DNA of 64,000 nt from NCBI RefSeq assembly GCF_013177695.1, contig NZ_WOEY01000032.1, forward strand, positions 1 through 64,000, written 5' to 3'. Within the stretch, counting starts at the first letter, position 1. Each line of letters begins with the position of its first letter. This DNA is from Paraburkholderia solitsugae (GTDB lineage: Bacteria > Pseudomonadota > Gammaproteobacteria > Burkholderiales > Burkholderiaceae). Positions 49,177-58,156 of this stretch are shown piece after piece. The position numbers and the translations under genes are program-made. The notes beneath the pieces are model-generated. The model had not been told where the DNA came from. It made no database searches and was given only the letters and a program-made list of their open reading frames with translations.

Positions 49177-50649
49177 GTAACTATTCAGCGCTTGTAAACT
49201 GCTACCAGGCTGTGCATAGTGAAGGACATGACGAAGATGCCTGACATCAAGGACCTGACACGGAGCAGAAGGACGCACTCATCGTTGATCTGGTGAGGCG
49301 TCTGAACGAGCTTGAGGCAAAGCTTGAGAAGGACAGTCATAACTCCAGCAAGCCGCCGTCAAGCGATGGTCCGCAGCGCAAGCCGAAGTCATTGCGTGGC
49401 ACGAGCGGGGCAAAGCCTGGCGCGCAACCGGGGCACAAGGGCAAGACGCTCAAACGCGTGGCCCAACCCGATCACATCGAGATTCACCCGGTAGCGCCGG
49501 TGTGCGATGCATGCGGCGAACTCATCGAATCCGCCCGCATCGCCGTCTTACCCGAGGGACGTCAGGTAATCGATCTGCCGCCCACGCGCTTTGAGGTGAC
49601 CGAGCATCGCGTGCAGATCGCACAGTGCCGCTGCGGCAAGCACCATTCGGGGGTGTTTCCCGGGAACGTGAGCCAGGCGGTGCAGTATGGTCCCCAGGTG
49701 CGCGCCGCTGCGGTCTATCTGACGCAATACCAGCAGTTGCCCGTGGGGCGTACGGCCCAGGCGCTGGAAGACCTGTTCGGTCTGCGTGTGAGTACGGGTA
49801 CGGTGCAGCACAGCATTGACCAGGCCGCCCAGTTGCTGGCGCCGGCGGTCAAACAGATCAGCCAGGCGCTGCGTGAGCAACCCGTGGTGCATTTCGATGA
49901 GAGCTGCATGCGCGTGGGACGCAAGACTCACTGGCTGCATAGCGCCTCGACGCGCGCGCTGACCTGGTATGGCGCACACAACAGGCGCGGTCGCGAGGCG
50001 CTGGACAGCTTCGGCATTCTGCCCGGCTTTGCGGGAATCGCCGTGCATGACGGCTGGGCAGCCTACGCGCAGTATGAGTGTGAACATGCGCTGTGCAATG
50101 CCCACCATCTGCGCGAACTGGTGTTTGTACTGGAGTCCACCCAGCAAGCCTGGGCCCAGCAGATGATTGATCTGCTTTGCCAGGCAAAGCGCGAGGTCGA
50201 CCTCAGTCTGGCTTCAGGCAACACAGCGCTAGGTCAATCGCGCCAACGCTATTACGCGCGACGCAGCCGGACGCTGATCGCCCAGGCGCGCAGGCTCAAT
50301 CCGCAGCAGGCACGTGAGCCCACGCGCAAGGAACTTCGCGGCAGGATCAGGCAAAGCTTTACCTACAACCTGCTCGGACGCCTTCACAGGCATGCGCGCG
50401 AGGTATGGCGTTTCATTGCAGATCACCGTGTACCGTTCGACAACAACCAGGCCGAACGCGATATACGCATGCCCAAACTCAAACAGAAAATCTCGGGATG
50501 CTTCCGCGCGATATCGGGCATGGAGGCGTTCTGCACGATCCGCTCCTACCTCGCCACCTTGCGCAAACAGAACCGTTCGCTAATCGATGCGCTGGCCTTG
50601 AGCTTTGCCGGAATCGTCGTTTCGCCTCTGACTGCCGCTGAATAGTTAC
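49177..50649 (+). mobile_element. IS66-family insertion sequence, single-ORF (ISBst12-like) type, 1473 bp
   Basis: Perfect terminal inverted repeats GTAACTATTCAGCG (49177-49190) and the complement (50636-50649) bound the element. It is flanked by direct repeats GCCTGCCGC (49168-49176 and 50650-50658), consistent with the 8-bp target duplication of IS66 elements plus one ambiguous base. It encodes only a TnpC-like transposase, with no tnpA or tnpB, as in the ISBst12 subgroup. Confidence 0.92.
49228..50645 (+). pseudogene. IS66 transposase (TnpC-type), frameshifted near its start
   Basis: The continuous frame runs from a GTG at 49293 for 450 residues. It has an N-terminal coiled part with SHNSSKPPSSDGP, a zinc-finger-like CDACGEL...CRCGKHH, and the DDE core: HFDES, VHDGWAAY and NNQAERDIRM. 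An ATG at 49228 begins MTKMPDIKDLT in another frame. The two join into the expected EQKDALIVDL start if one base is restored near 49260-49263. So the gene has a one-base deletion near codon 12, or initiates at GTG 49293 without the first 20 residues. Activity is uncertain. Confidence 0.82.
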
Positions 50650-50840
50650 GCCTGCCGCAAAGAAAAGTAGGCAAAAGAAAGCGGCTCACCCCGCTAGCTC
50701 ATAAGCGGGCCCCCCGCTCAGTTGCGGTAGTGGTGCATCTGGAATCTGTGCTCTCGCACATTCGGCGTCAGTGACAAGGCTGTCATTCTTCCGACGGCGC
50801 TGCGCGCGCCGAAGGGCAATTCATCAACCCCGTGGCGGAG

Positions 50841-51665
50841 CTATGGCCGCGTCGCGGACGCGTAGTTGGCCGGTGTAATCCCCAACAACCGCGCGAACGC
50901 TCGCGTCATGTGACTCTGGTCGGCAAACCCCGATGCGGCTGCCGCATCGGCTAACGTCGCCCCACCCGCAATCAGTTGCCTCGCGAGTATCACCCGGCGC
51001 TGCATCCTGTATGCGTGCGGCGGTAACCCCGTCTCGTGCGCGAAGCCTCGTAACAATTGGAACCGACTCATGCCGGTGTCGGCAGCGAGATCGGTTAGCG
51101 TCAGCGGTAACGATGGATCGTCGTCGATCCTAGACCTCGCTCGTGCAATCGGACCAACCGACTGTGCCAATCGTGAATGTGCGTGCGTGGTCGCGTGGGT
51201 CCGAATCAGATACCCGAGCAGCTCGAGCATCGTCTCCTCCCGCACCAGATCGTCCGGCACGGTTTGCGCTTCCACCGATACCGCAAACAGCCGCTCAAAT
51301 AGCACCTTCAGCAACGGATCGTGCACCGCTGGTTGCGTCAGTTCGATCTCACGCGCAGCCACCCCATTCAACTCGACAGCGACGTCGGCCAGCATCCGCG
51401 GCTCGAAATACAACATGCGCCATGCACGGCCGCGCTCGTCGAGCGGGCTGCCGTCGTGCACCTCCCCCGGATTCACCATGATCGCGTCGTTCGCCCGCGC
51501 TTCAACCACGCCGCGACCACTCGACGACCGGTGTCCGCCTGCAACGATCACGCCCACCCCAAAGCGATCGTGCGAGTGGCGCGGAAACGAATGCGCCGTT
51601 TCCGCCACCGTCGCTTCCACGCCAGATATCGCGCAACGAGGCATGTAAACGCGACCGCGCGACAT
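50841..51665 (-). CDS. AraC-family regulator
   Basis: The 274-residue protein has an N-terminal cupin-like sensor domain (HSHDRFGVGVI, NPGEVHDGSP) and a C-terminal double HTH (DLAADTGMSRFQLLRGFAHETG as motif AADTGMSRFQLLRGF, then AAASGFADQSHMTRAF). Start at 51665 (MSRGRV) is chosen; MPRCAI 21 bases later is an alternative. This subgroup often regulates exporters of the LysE or EamA type, but none is adjacent here. Confidence 0.8.
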   Translation of the reverse strand: MSRGRVYMPRCAISGVEATVAETAHSFPRHSHDRFGVGVIVAGGHRSSSGRGVVEARANDAIMVNPGEVHDGSPLDERGRAWRMLYFEPRMLADVAVELNGVAAREIELTQPAVHDPLLKVLFERLFAVSVEAQTVPDDLVREETMLELLGYLIRTHATTHAHSRLAQSVGPIARARSRIDDDPSLPLTLTDLAADTGMSRFQLLRGFAHETGLPPHAYRMQRRVILARQLIAGGATLADAAAASGFADQSHMTRAFARLLGITPANYASATRP

Positions 51666-51857
51666 GGTTCGCCTCTCAGAAGTTAAGGAGGGACTCGCGC
51701 CGCATATCGCGCGGCAACGTGCGCGGCGATCCCCGCTGAGAACTGCAGCGCGGTTTGCACGCCGGATCGCGCAGCGAACCGTGTCCAGATCGCCAGAGCA
51801 AGGCGCACGCCGATCCGCGCAGCACACTACGGAACGATCTGCGCGCCAGCCGGCTCA

Positions 51858-52784
51858 TCAGCCTCCCTCCTCGTCCGTGCGCCCACCCTCGCGGATCTTG
51901 CCTTGCGATACGCTGCTGCCCGGCGGCACGCTATGCGTTAGCCATACATTGCCGCCAATCACCGAACCGCGCCCAATGGTCACGCGGCCGAGAATCGTCG
52001 CGCCGGCGTAAATCACGACGTCGTCCTCGACGATCGGATGGCGCGCGTTGCCCTTGACCAGGGTGCCGTCAAGGTCCGCGGCGAAGCTCTTCGCGCCAAG
52101 TGTCACGGCCTGGTAGACGCGCACCCGCTCGCCGATGATCGCGGTCTCGCCGATCACGACGCCCGTGCCGTGGTCGATAAAGAAACTCGGGCCGATGGTC
52201 GCGCCCGGGTGAATGTCAATGCCGGTCGCCGAGTGCGCAATCTCGTTGATGAAGCGCGCGAGCAAGGGCACGCCAAGGAGATGCAGCGCGTGCGCCAGAC
52301 GATGGTGCGTCATCGCCCACACGCCCGGATAACACAGCAGAATCTCCGTGATGTGCTGCGCGGCCGGGTCGCCGGTGAAAGCAGCCTGAATATCGCTGAC
52401 CAGCAACGCGCGAATACCCGGCAACTGCGTGCCGAATTCGCGCGCGACGTTGAACGCGCGCGCCCTCAGTTCCTCATCAGGCGTTTCGCCAAACTCGGGC
52501 AGAAAGCGCAAGGCGCGGCGAATCTGTTCGGCAAGCAATCGCAATGTGCTTTCGAGCGTATGGCCGACGTAGTAGTCAACTGTTTCGTCAGTTAGATCGG
52601 GAGCGCCGTAGTGTGTCGGAAACAGCGCCGCGCGCAAGCCGGTGACAATGCTGATCACCGCTTCACGCGACGGCAGCTCGCGTATGCCAAGCGGATGCCG
52701 CGTGCGATGCAATTCTTCACGAGACGCACGCAAGTCCGCGACGATCTGTTCGAGACCCCAGTTTTGGGAAGGCACGTTAGGCAT
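51858..52784 (-). CDS. epsC: Serine O-acetyltransferase (EpsC/CysE type)
   Basis: This 308-residue protein has an N-terminal helical domain with DIQAAFTGDPAA and a left-handed beta-helix of hexapeptide repeats. The catalytic segment is IDIHPGATIGPSFFIDHGTGVVIGE in part (FFIDHGTGVVIGET), then YQAVTLGAK. It makes O-acetylserine from serine and acetyl-CoA for cysteine synthesis. Length and the long N-terminal domain match the EpsC branch of proteobacteria. Start at 52784 (MPNVPSQ). Confidence 0.88.
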   Translation of the reverse strand: MPNVPSQNWGLEQIVADLRASREELHRTRHPLGIRELPSREAVISIVTGLRAALFPTHYGAPDLTDETVDYYVGHTLESTLRLLAEQIRRALRFLPEFGETPDEELRARAFNVAREFGTQLPGIRALLVSDIQAAFTGDPAAQHITEILLCYPGVWAMTHHRLAHALHLLGVPLLARFINEIAHSATGIDIHPGATIGPSFFIDHGTGVVIGETAIIGERVRVYQAVTLGAKSFAADLDGTLVKGNARHPIVEDDVVIYAGATILGRVTIGRGSVIGGNVWLTHSVPPGSSVSQGKIREGGRTDEEGG

Positions 52785-52911
52785 AAAAGGACGGCGCCGT
52801 GCGCCAGGCACGGTTCAGAGTGATTGTCCCAAGAGATTACCGCGTTTTGCCGTGGCCCGCGCAGCGCCGCACGGCTGCGCGGTATGGCGGCCCGCGCATG
52901 CCGGATACGCT

Positions 52912-53145
52912 TCAGATGGTTACGCTGCTCGCATCGATCCAGCGCACCGCCCAGTCGCGCGCGTGCGCGATGGCGGTGGCTTCGTCAGGAAAACGCAAGT
53001 CAGTGGGGAAAAAACGGTTGGCGACCAGTTCGCCGTCGCTCGAACGGGAGATGACCACATAAGGTTGCCAAGTACCATCGCGCGCGCGCGCCGGCTCGCA
53101 ATTCAGCAAATAGCCGCGATGTGTGAATGCAGCATCAAAGTGCAT
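52912..53145 (-). CDS. Small conserved hypothetical protein
   Basis: The 77-residue protein has a readable alpha/beta composition: YLLNCEPARARDG, PYVVISRSSDGELV, FPTDLRFPDEATAIAHARDWA. It resembles small Burkholderiaceae proteins of unknown function with an alternating strand-helix fold. No signal or membrane segment. It lies upstream of epsC on the same strand. Confidence 0.6.
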   Translation of the reverse strand: MHFDAAFTHRGYLLNCEPARARDGTWQPYVVISRSSDGELVANRFFPTDLRFPDEATAIAHARDWAVRWIDASSVTI

Positions 53146-53467
53146 GTGTCACCCGCCCTGACGGCCCCGTAGGATGTTTTGAGTAGCGCGCGTCTGTTCG
53201 TTGTCGGCCACGTAAAAACAGCCGGACGCATGTCGTCAATTTAACCGCGCTTCGCTCGTCGGAGTAAGATCATACTCTGTAGAAAATAGGCGTCCATTAA
53301 AAAAAAACGAAAGGAATCCCGGACGCAATCGCCAGGTGAAAATGCCCGCTTACCTAACTGCGAGGCAACTGCGGCGCAAGCGCAGTACAACTCACGCGCA
53401 CAAAGACGGTGTGCGAGGCGGAACGGGTTTTGCTGCACTTCAACCATGTCTCTTCAATGGAGAATGC
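53146..53467. other. Intergenic region with A-rich tract
   Basis: About 320 bases separate two small hypothetical genes. No RNA gene or clear operator is seen. A run of nine A residues occurs near 53299-53307, and the - strand frame at 53241-53447 has no family resemblance. Confidence 0.4.
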
Positions 53468-53923
53468 ATGATGAACAGCGATATCAACAAGCCAGCAGAC
53501 GCCAGCAAAAAACAGGGTGCCACCAGCCCGCGCACGGCGGAACTGCATAACGACCGCACCCACGACAGCACGGTCGACACCGACGGCAAAAATCTCGAAG
53601 CCGCCCGCATAGCCGGCTACAGCGCGATCTCGCCCGACGAGATCACGACGACCAACGCGACCCTCATCAACAGCGTGCCCGAGGCTCACGACGGCATGGC
53701 CGGCTTCGACAGCCGGGTTGGCGGCAATCATCTGCTGCTGGCGCTCGAACCGGGCTACACGGTCATCGACAAAGGCATGGTCGAGCCGCAGGGCGCCGAG
53801 TCAGAAGAGGATCTGTTCGACGACCCGCGCTCGATTCGCGCCCGTCGCGAACGTGGCCGCATTCATTACGCCCTCAATCACCTGCGGCCCACTCGCGTGA
53901 TCGAATTACATCGGGCGAAATAA
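53468..53923 (+). CDS. Hydrophilic conserved hypothetical protein
   Basis: The 151-residue protein begins at tandem ATG codons (53468 and 53471) after GGAG. It is acidic and polar with no membrane segment: KPADASKKQG near the N-terminus, then PDEITTTNATLINSVPEAHDG, GNHLLLALEPGYTVIDKG, and a basic C-terminus RARRERGRIHYAL. I do not recognise a characterised family. Confidence 0.6.
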   Translation: MMNSDINKPADASKKQGATSPRTAELHNDRTHDSTVDTDGKNLEAARIAGYSAISPDEITTTNATLINSVPEAHDGMAGFDSRVGGNHLLLALEPGYTVIDKGMVEPQGAESEEDLFDDPRSIRARRERGRIHYALNHLRPTRVIELHRAK

Positions 53924-53989
53924 CTATTCGCGCTGCGCGTATTCGTTTGAATTGCGCCGCTTGCACCGATTAATCAGGCAATTCCAAAG

Positions 53990-54019
53990 TGCGCACCGTT
54001 TGAATGACGGTGCGCATTT
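53990..54019. terminator. Hairpin, possible terminator
   Basis: The stem TGCGCACCGT / ACGGTGCGCA (10 bp) with a 7-base loop is followed by TTTC, 67 bases after the preceding gene. The T tract is short. Confidence 0.5.
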
Positions 54020-54131
54020 CGTCACGGATTAGAAACTCAGGGTTGCAGGACCTGCGAGCCGAACAGGCTTTTTCCGCCCGCCGAATGCCGACACAATCGA
54101 CTGCACGTCCAAAACTAAAACGGAGCAGCAG

Positions 54132-54737
54132 ATGAAAAAGATCGTTGTGATAGGCGCGACCGGTACGGTCGGCCAGGCAGTGAGCGCGGCGTTGAAAGCG
54201 CGCCATGAAGTCATCGAAGTGGGCGCGACGCGCGGTCAGTTTCGCGTCGACAGCACCGACCCGGCCAGCATCGAGCGACTCTTTAGCGAAATCGGCAAGG
54301 TCGACGGCGTCGTCACCACCACCGGCAAGCTGCATTTCGGCCCGCTGCTGGAGATGAGCGTCGAGCAGTTCTGGGTCGGCCTGCGCGACAAGCTGATGGG
54401 TCAGATCAACGTGGTGTTGGGCGCCCAGCGGTACGTGAACGACGGCGGCTCGTTTACGCTGACGAGCGGCATTGTCGGCGACGAGCCGATTCGCGAAGGC
54501 GCGAACGCAACCACCGTCAATCTGGCCCTCGAAGGTTTCGTACGCGGCGCCGCGATCGAATTGCCGCGCGGCATTCGCATCAACGTGGTGAGCCCGACGG
54601 TACTGACCGAATCGCTCGAGGCTTTTGGGCCCTACTTCCGCGGCTTTGAGCCGGTGAGCGCCGATCGTGCGGCGCAGGCCTACCTGCGCAGTGTGGAAGG
54701 CGCGCAAACGGGCCGTGTGTATCGCGTGGGGTATTAA
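54132..54737 (+). CDS. Short-chain dehydrogenase/reductase-like protein, atypical
   Basis: The 201-residue Rossmann protein has the nucleotide motif VVIGATGTVGQAV at its N-terminus and NVVSPTVLTES near the C-terminus, as in SDRs. The central catalytic Ser is plausible (LTSGIVGDEP), but the usual Tyr-x3-Lys is absent: the segment reads REGANATTVN. It is shorter than classical SDRs (about 250). Relatives of this type are annotated as short-chain dehydrogenases in many proteobacteria. Catalysis may differ or be lost. Confidence 0.78.
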   Translation: MKKIVVIGATGTVGQAVSAALKARHEVIEVGATRGQFRVDSTDPASIERLFSEIGKVDGVVTTTGKLHFGPLLEMSVEQFWVGLRDKLMGQINVVLGAQRYVNDGGSFTLTSGIVGDEPIREGANATTVNLALEGFVRGAAIELPRGIRINVVSPTVLTESLEAFGPYFRGFEPVSADRAAQAYLRSVEGAQTGRVYRVGY

Positions 54738-54851
54738 GCGCGGGGTATCAAGCAAGGTCACGCGATGCGGTCCAGCCGCATCGCGCCCCCCTCTCACGCG
54801 TGTCGCCGCTCTACGGCAGCTTCACGACTCTCTCGACGGCCCTCAGAAAAC

Positions 54852-55034
54852 TCAGTGAATCTCCGGCTCGCCGGTTTCATCCGATATACGCACCATATCG
54901 CGCACGCCCCTTTGCAGCAACTTCCGCAGGATCGGTAGTTGCCCCCACTCGGGCATACCCGGAGCGCCCACCGGCCCTGCATGCTGAAGCACGATGACGC
55001 AGTTTTCGTCGATGTCGAGCGCGTCGTCAACGGC
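54852..55034 (-). pseudogene. Fragment of an IlvD/Edd-family dehydratase (decayed)
   Basis: The - strand frame contains DDALDIDENCVIVLQ, HAGPVGAPGMPEWGQLP and GVRDMVRISDE. These match a conserved C-terminal block of sugar-acid/dihydroxy-acid dehydratases (AGPVGxPGMPE, DMVRISDxRMSG). The rest of the roughly 570-residue enzyme is missing on both sides and the frame ends in EIH instead of the RMSGT motif. It lies just downstream of the ABC importer operon in the same orientation. Confidence 0.7.
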
Positions 55035-55127
55035 TGCTCCACGATGTCTTTCGCCGCCCCCCAATCCCGCAATCCGCCAATCCACCGAGGGGACTTCCTT
55101 CGGGGCGTGCCTCAGTGCCTCAGTGCT

Positions 55128-56051
55128 TTAGCGCTTCTGCTCTTTCACGCGCGATACGATCTGCGTCGGGCTGACGAATTGCAGCGCGATCAGCACCCAG
55201 ATCAGCGTGATCGCCATGTAGATCATCGCCATCGCGTCGATCGATTGCGGTGCGCGCACGCCGGTCGAAAATACAGCGTAGTACAAGGCGACCACCAGCG
55301 TTTGCGTCGCGGGACCCGCGGTGAAGAAGGTAAGCTCGAACATGCCAATGGTGCGCACCAGCACCAGCAGCCCCGCCGCCAGCATGCCGGGCACCAGCAA
55401 GGGCAGCAGCACGTAGCGGAAATAGCGAAACGTGTTCGCGCCGAAAATGCGCGCCGCCGCTTCGAGATTGGGATCGATCTGCTCGATGAACGGCGTCATC
55501 ACGAGGATCACGAACGGCAGCGCCGGCACGAGATTCGCAAGAATCACGCCGCCCAGCGTGCCGGCAAGGCCGACCTTATACATCACGGTCGCCATCGGAA
55601 TGCCGTACGTCACGGGCGGCACCATCAAGGGCAACAGGAAAATCAGCATCGCCATGCGCTTGCCGGGAAACTGCACGCGAGCGAGCGCATACGCCGCGGG
55701 CACACCGAGCACAACCGACAACACCACGACCGCGCCGACCACTTCGACGGTGACCCACAACACGCTGGCCAACTGGAAATCGCTCCACGCCTGCGCGTAC
55801 CAATGCAGCGTAAAGCCTTGCGGCAGCAAGGTGCCGAACCAGCGGGTCGCCACCGAATTCACCGCGACGGTCGCGATCAGCAACACCACGTTGACGAGAA
55901 AGAACACCATCGCGCCCCACACCAGTACGTGCCAGATCCGCCCCGGCACACTGGCGCGCTGCTTCACGCGCTTGCTGGGTTGCTGGGCGCCGTCGTTGTT
56001 GTCGTTCGACGCGGACCACGAAGGATGCGCCGCGTGGTGATCGCTCGCCAT
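55128..56051 (-). CDS. ABC transporter permease (PotC/CysW-like)
   Basis: The 307-residue permease has a polar N-terminal tail (about 35 residues) and six helices. The EAA loop reads EAARIFGANTFRYFRYVLLPLLVPG. Its ATG overlaps the upstream permease stop (ATGA). It pairs with the permease at 56051-56938 in a spermidine/putrescine-type importer architecture. The lactonase upstream suggests a sugar acid substrate instead. Confidence 0.85.
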   Translation of the reverse strand: MASDHHAAHPSWSASNDNNDGAQQPSKRVKQRASVPGRIWHVLVWGAMVFFLVNVVLLIATVAVNSVATRWFGTLLPQGFTLHWYAQAWSDFQLASVLWVTVEVVGAVVVLSVVLGVPAAYALARVQFPGKRMAMLIFLLPLMVPPVTYGIPMATVMYKVGLAGTLGGVILANLVPALPFVILVMTPFIEQIDPNLEAAARIFGANTFRYFRYVLLPLLVPGMLAAGLLVLVRTIGMFELTFFTAGPATQTLVVALYYAVFSTGVRAPQSIDAMAMIYMAITLIWVLIALQFVSPTQIVSRVKEQKR

Positions 56052-56938
56052 CAGCCTTTGCCTCCCGTCACCGGACCGCGGTAGAAGAAGCGGCGCGCGC
56101 CGAGCATGGCGGCAACCACCAGCAGTTGAACGAAGCCCATCACCATCGCGATCGCGGAAGCAAGCGAATAGTCGTAGCTTTCGAACGCGGCTTCGGCGGC
56201 GGCAATCGACATGACGCGCGTCGGGCCGGCAGGCGCACCCAGCAGCACCGCGGATGGAAACACCGAGAACGCCTGCACGAACGATAAACACGCGGCCATC
56301 GTTAAACCGGGCATCAGCAGCGGCAGATAGATGCGACGGAACTGCTGCCACGGGCTCGCGCCGAGCGTAGCCGCAGCACTCGCGAGCGTCGGATCGATGC
56401 CGGTCACGTACGAGAGCGTCAGCAGAAACGCAAACGGGAAACCCGATACGATCAGCGAGATCAGCACGCCCCAGAAGTTATGCGTCAGACGCACTTCATC
56501 GGTGTAGAGATGCAGGCCTTGCAACGCCTGTGGAAACCAGCCGTTCGGGCCGAAGTACGTGAGCATGCCGTCGGCGATCAGTACGGTGCCGAGCGTGACG
56601 GGAATTACCAGCAGCGTCGTAACGAGTTTCTGATAGGGCGAATTGCGCCGCAGCGCGAACGCCACGGGAACCGACACGCCGACGTTGATCAGCGTCGCGG
56701 GCACCGCGAGCTTGAGCGTGACGAGAATGGTCGGCCACATCGACGTATCCGTGAAGAACGTCAGATAGTTGGCCCACAGGCCGCCGCCGTTCATCGGCCG
56801 GAACGATAGCACCAAACCATACGCAAACGGATAGATGAACAACGCGACGATGAAGATCAAAGCCGGCGCGACCAGCCACGCTTTGGCGTCGCGCGGCGCA
56901 ATCGGCACGCGTGGCGGCGACAGCGTGGGCGTGTTCAT
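56051..56938 (-). CDS. ABC transporter permease (PotB/CysU-like)
   Basis: The 295-residue permease has six helices and an EAA-type loop ASAAATLGASPWQQFRRIYLPL in part (LGASPWQQFRRIYLPLLMPG). It is translationally coupled at both ends: its start overlaps the ATPase stop by 4 bases and its stop overlaps the next permease start. Confidence 0.85.
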   Translation of the reverse strand: MNTPTLSPPRVPIAPRDAKAWLVAPALIFIVALFIYPFAYGLVLSFRPMNGGGLWANYLTFFTDTSMWPTILVTLKLAVPATLINVGVSVPVAFALRRNSPYQKLVTTLLVIPVTLGTVLIADGMLTYFGPNGWFPQALQGLHLYTDEVRLTHNFWGVLISLIVSGFPFAFLLTLSYVTGIDPTLASAAATLGASPWQQFRRIYLPLLMPGLTMAACLSFVQAFSVFPSAVLLGAPAGPTRVMSIAAAEAAFESYDYSLASAIAMVMGFVQLLVVAAMLGARRFFYRGPVTGGKG

Positions 56939-58014
56939 GCAGCCTCTCCGTCATAGACTAGCGTGCGTGACGGCGGCACGCGCAGACTGATGCGTTCACC
57001 CTCTACGAAATCGCCCGCGATCCGTGCCCACAAGTCGCCAAACGCGGTCTTCACTCGCAGCAGTGAATCGTGGCCGCCGTATTCCACTGTTGTTACCTGC
57101 GCGTCGAAGGCGTTTTCCGCGCCAGGTGCTGCACGCTCCATATCCTCTGGGCGCAACGCGACGCTCACGCGCTTGCTGTTGAAACCGGCCATCGGCGTGC
57201 CGATCAACCGCACGCCGTTCGCGCTCACCGCAACCCCGTCGCCCTGCGTGCCTTCGAGCGCGAATTCAGCCACGTTGCGGTAGCCCATGAACCGCGCGAC
57301 ATGCAAATTCTGCGGCCGCGTATACACCTCTTTCGGCGTGCCGACTTGCTGCACCACCCCTTCTTTCATCACGACGATGCGATCGGCCATGGACAGCGCT
57401 TCGTCCTGATCGTGCGTCACGTAGAGCGTCGCGCGTTCGAGCTGGCTATGGATGCGGCGAATCTCAGCGCGCATTTCGATGCGCAGCTTCGTATCGAGAT
57501 TCGACAGCGGTTCGTCCATCAGGATCAGCGGGGGTTCGATGACGATCGCCCGCGCAATCGCCACGCGCTGCTGCTGACCGCCCGACAGTTGTCCGGGCAG
57601 CTTGCGGTCATGCCCGACCAGTTGCACGAGCTGCAACGCTTCACGCGCACGGCGCATGGCTTCGCTCTTGCCGACCCCACGCATCTTCAATCCGAAACCG
57701 ACGTTATCGAGCACGCTCATGTGCGGAAACAGCGCGTAGTTCTGGAACACCATGCCGAAGCCGCGCTTTTCCGGCGGCAGCACGTCGATGCGTTTATCGT
57801 CAAGCCAGATGCCGCCGCCGCTCAGCGGTTGCAACCCGGCGATGCAATTGAGCGCCGTCGTTTTGCCGCAACCCGACGGTCCAAGCAACGCAATGAACTC
57901 GCCACGCTGGATATTCAGATCGAGTCCTTGCAACGCCGCGACCGCCTGGCCTTCCGCATTCGTGAAACTGCGGCTCACCGAATCGAGCCGCAACTGTTCA
58001 AAGTGATGCTTCAT
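56935..58014 (-). CDS. ABC transporter ATP-binding protein (PotA-like)
   Basis: This 359-residue ATPase has Walker A GPSGCGKTT, the Q-loop FQNYALFPHM, signature LSGGQQQRV, Walker B LILMDEPLSNLD and the switch HDQDEAL. A C-terminal TOBE/regulatory region follows from about 240. Start at 58014 follows AGGAAA. It energises the permease pair and solute-binding protein of this operon. Confidence 0.9.
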   Translation of the reverse strand: MKHHFEQLRLDSVSRSFTNAEGQAVAALQGLDLNIQRGEFIALLGPSGCGKTTALNCIAGLQPLSGGGIWLDDKRIDVLPPEKRGFGMVFQNYALFPHMSVLDNVGFGLKMRGVGKSEAMRRAREALQLVQLVGHDRKLPGQLSGGQQQRVAIARAIVIEPPLILMDEPLSNLDTKLRIEMRAEIRRIHSQLERATLYVTHDQDEALSMADRIVVMKEGVVQQVGTPKEVYTRPQNLHVARFMGYRNVAEFALEGTQGDGVAVSANGVRLIGTPMAGFNSKRVSVALRPEDMERAAPGAENAFDAQVTTVEYGGHDSLLRVKTAFGDLWARIAGDFVEGERISLRVPPSRTLVYDGEAA

Positions 58015-58146
58015 GGCGATTTCCTGATACGCGTGACGCACGAGTCTCGGCGGGCCAATAGAACGGATGCGCGTGAAGCTTCATGGCGGTTTCCTGCGCG
58101 CATGACACACGAATCTCGACGGACCGAACGAACGAGTGCACGGACT
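58009..58146. repeat. Diverged tandem duplication covering the ATPase gene start region
   Basis: Two adjacent copies of about 65-70 bases each begin GCTTCATGGCG-TTTCCTG (58010 and 58079) and continue through ACGCACGAGTCTCGGCGG versus ACACACGAATCTCGACGG. The first contains the true ribosome site and ATG of the ATPase gene. The second is a vestigial copy between it and the solute-binding protein gene. Confidence 0.7.
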
Positions 58147-58156
58147 CATTCAGCGA

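Larger units (their letters stand above)
49058..50830. repeat. Dispersed intergenic repeat, copy B (interrupted by IS66-family element)
   Basis: The left part at 49058-49176 and right part at 50650-50830 together match copy A at 17967-18256 in order and orientation. The insertion lies in the apex of the 15-bp-arm hairpin: CCTACTTTTCTTTGC is on the left of the element and GCAAAGAAAAGTAGG on the right. The frames beginning MPAPHRGDANKP here are again repeat artefacts. Confidence 0.88.

Noticed and set aside
54794..55072. Stand-alone small protein on the - strand beside the dehydratase fragment
   Set aside because: It is another frame of the decayed dehydratase remnant with no own motifs or ribosome site.
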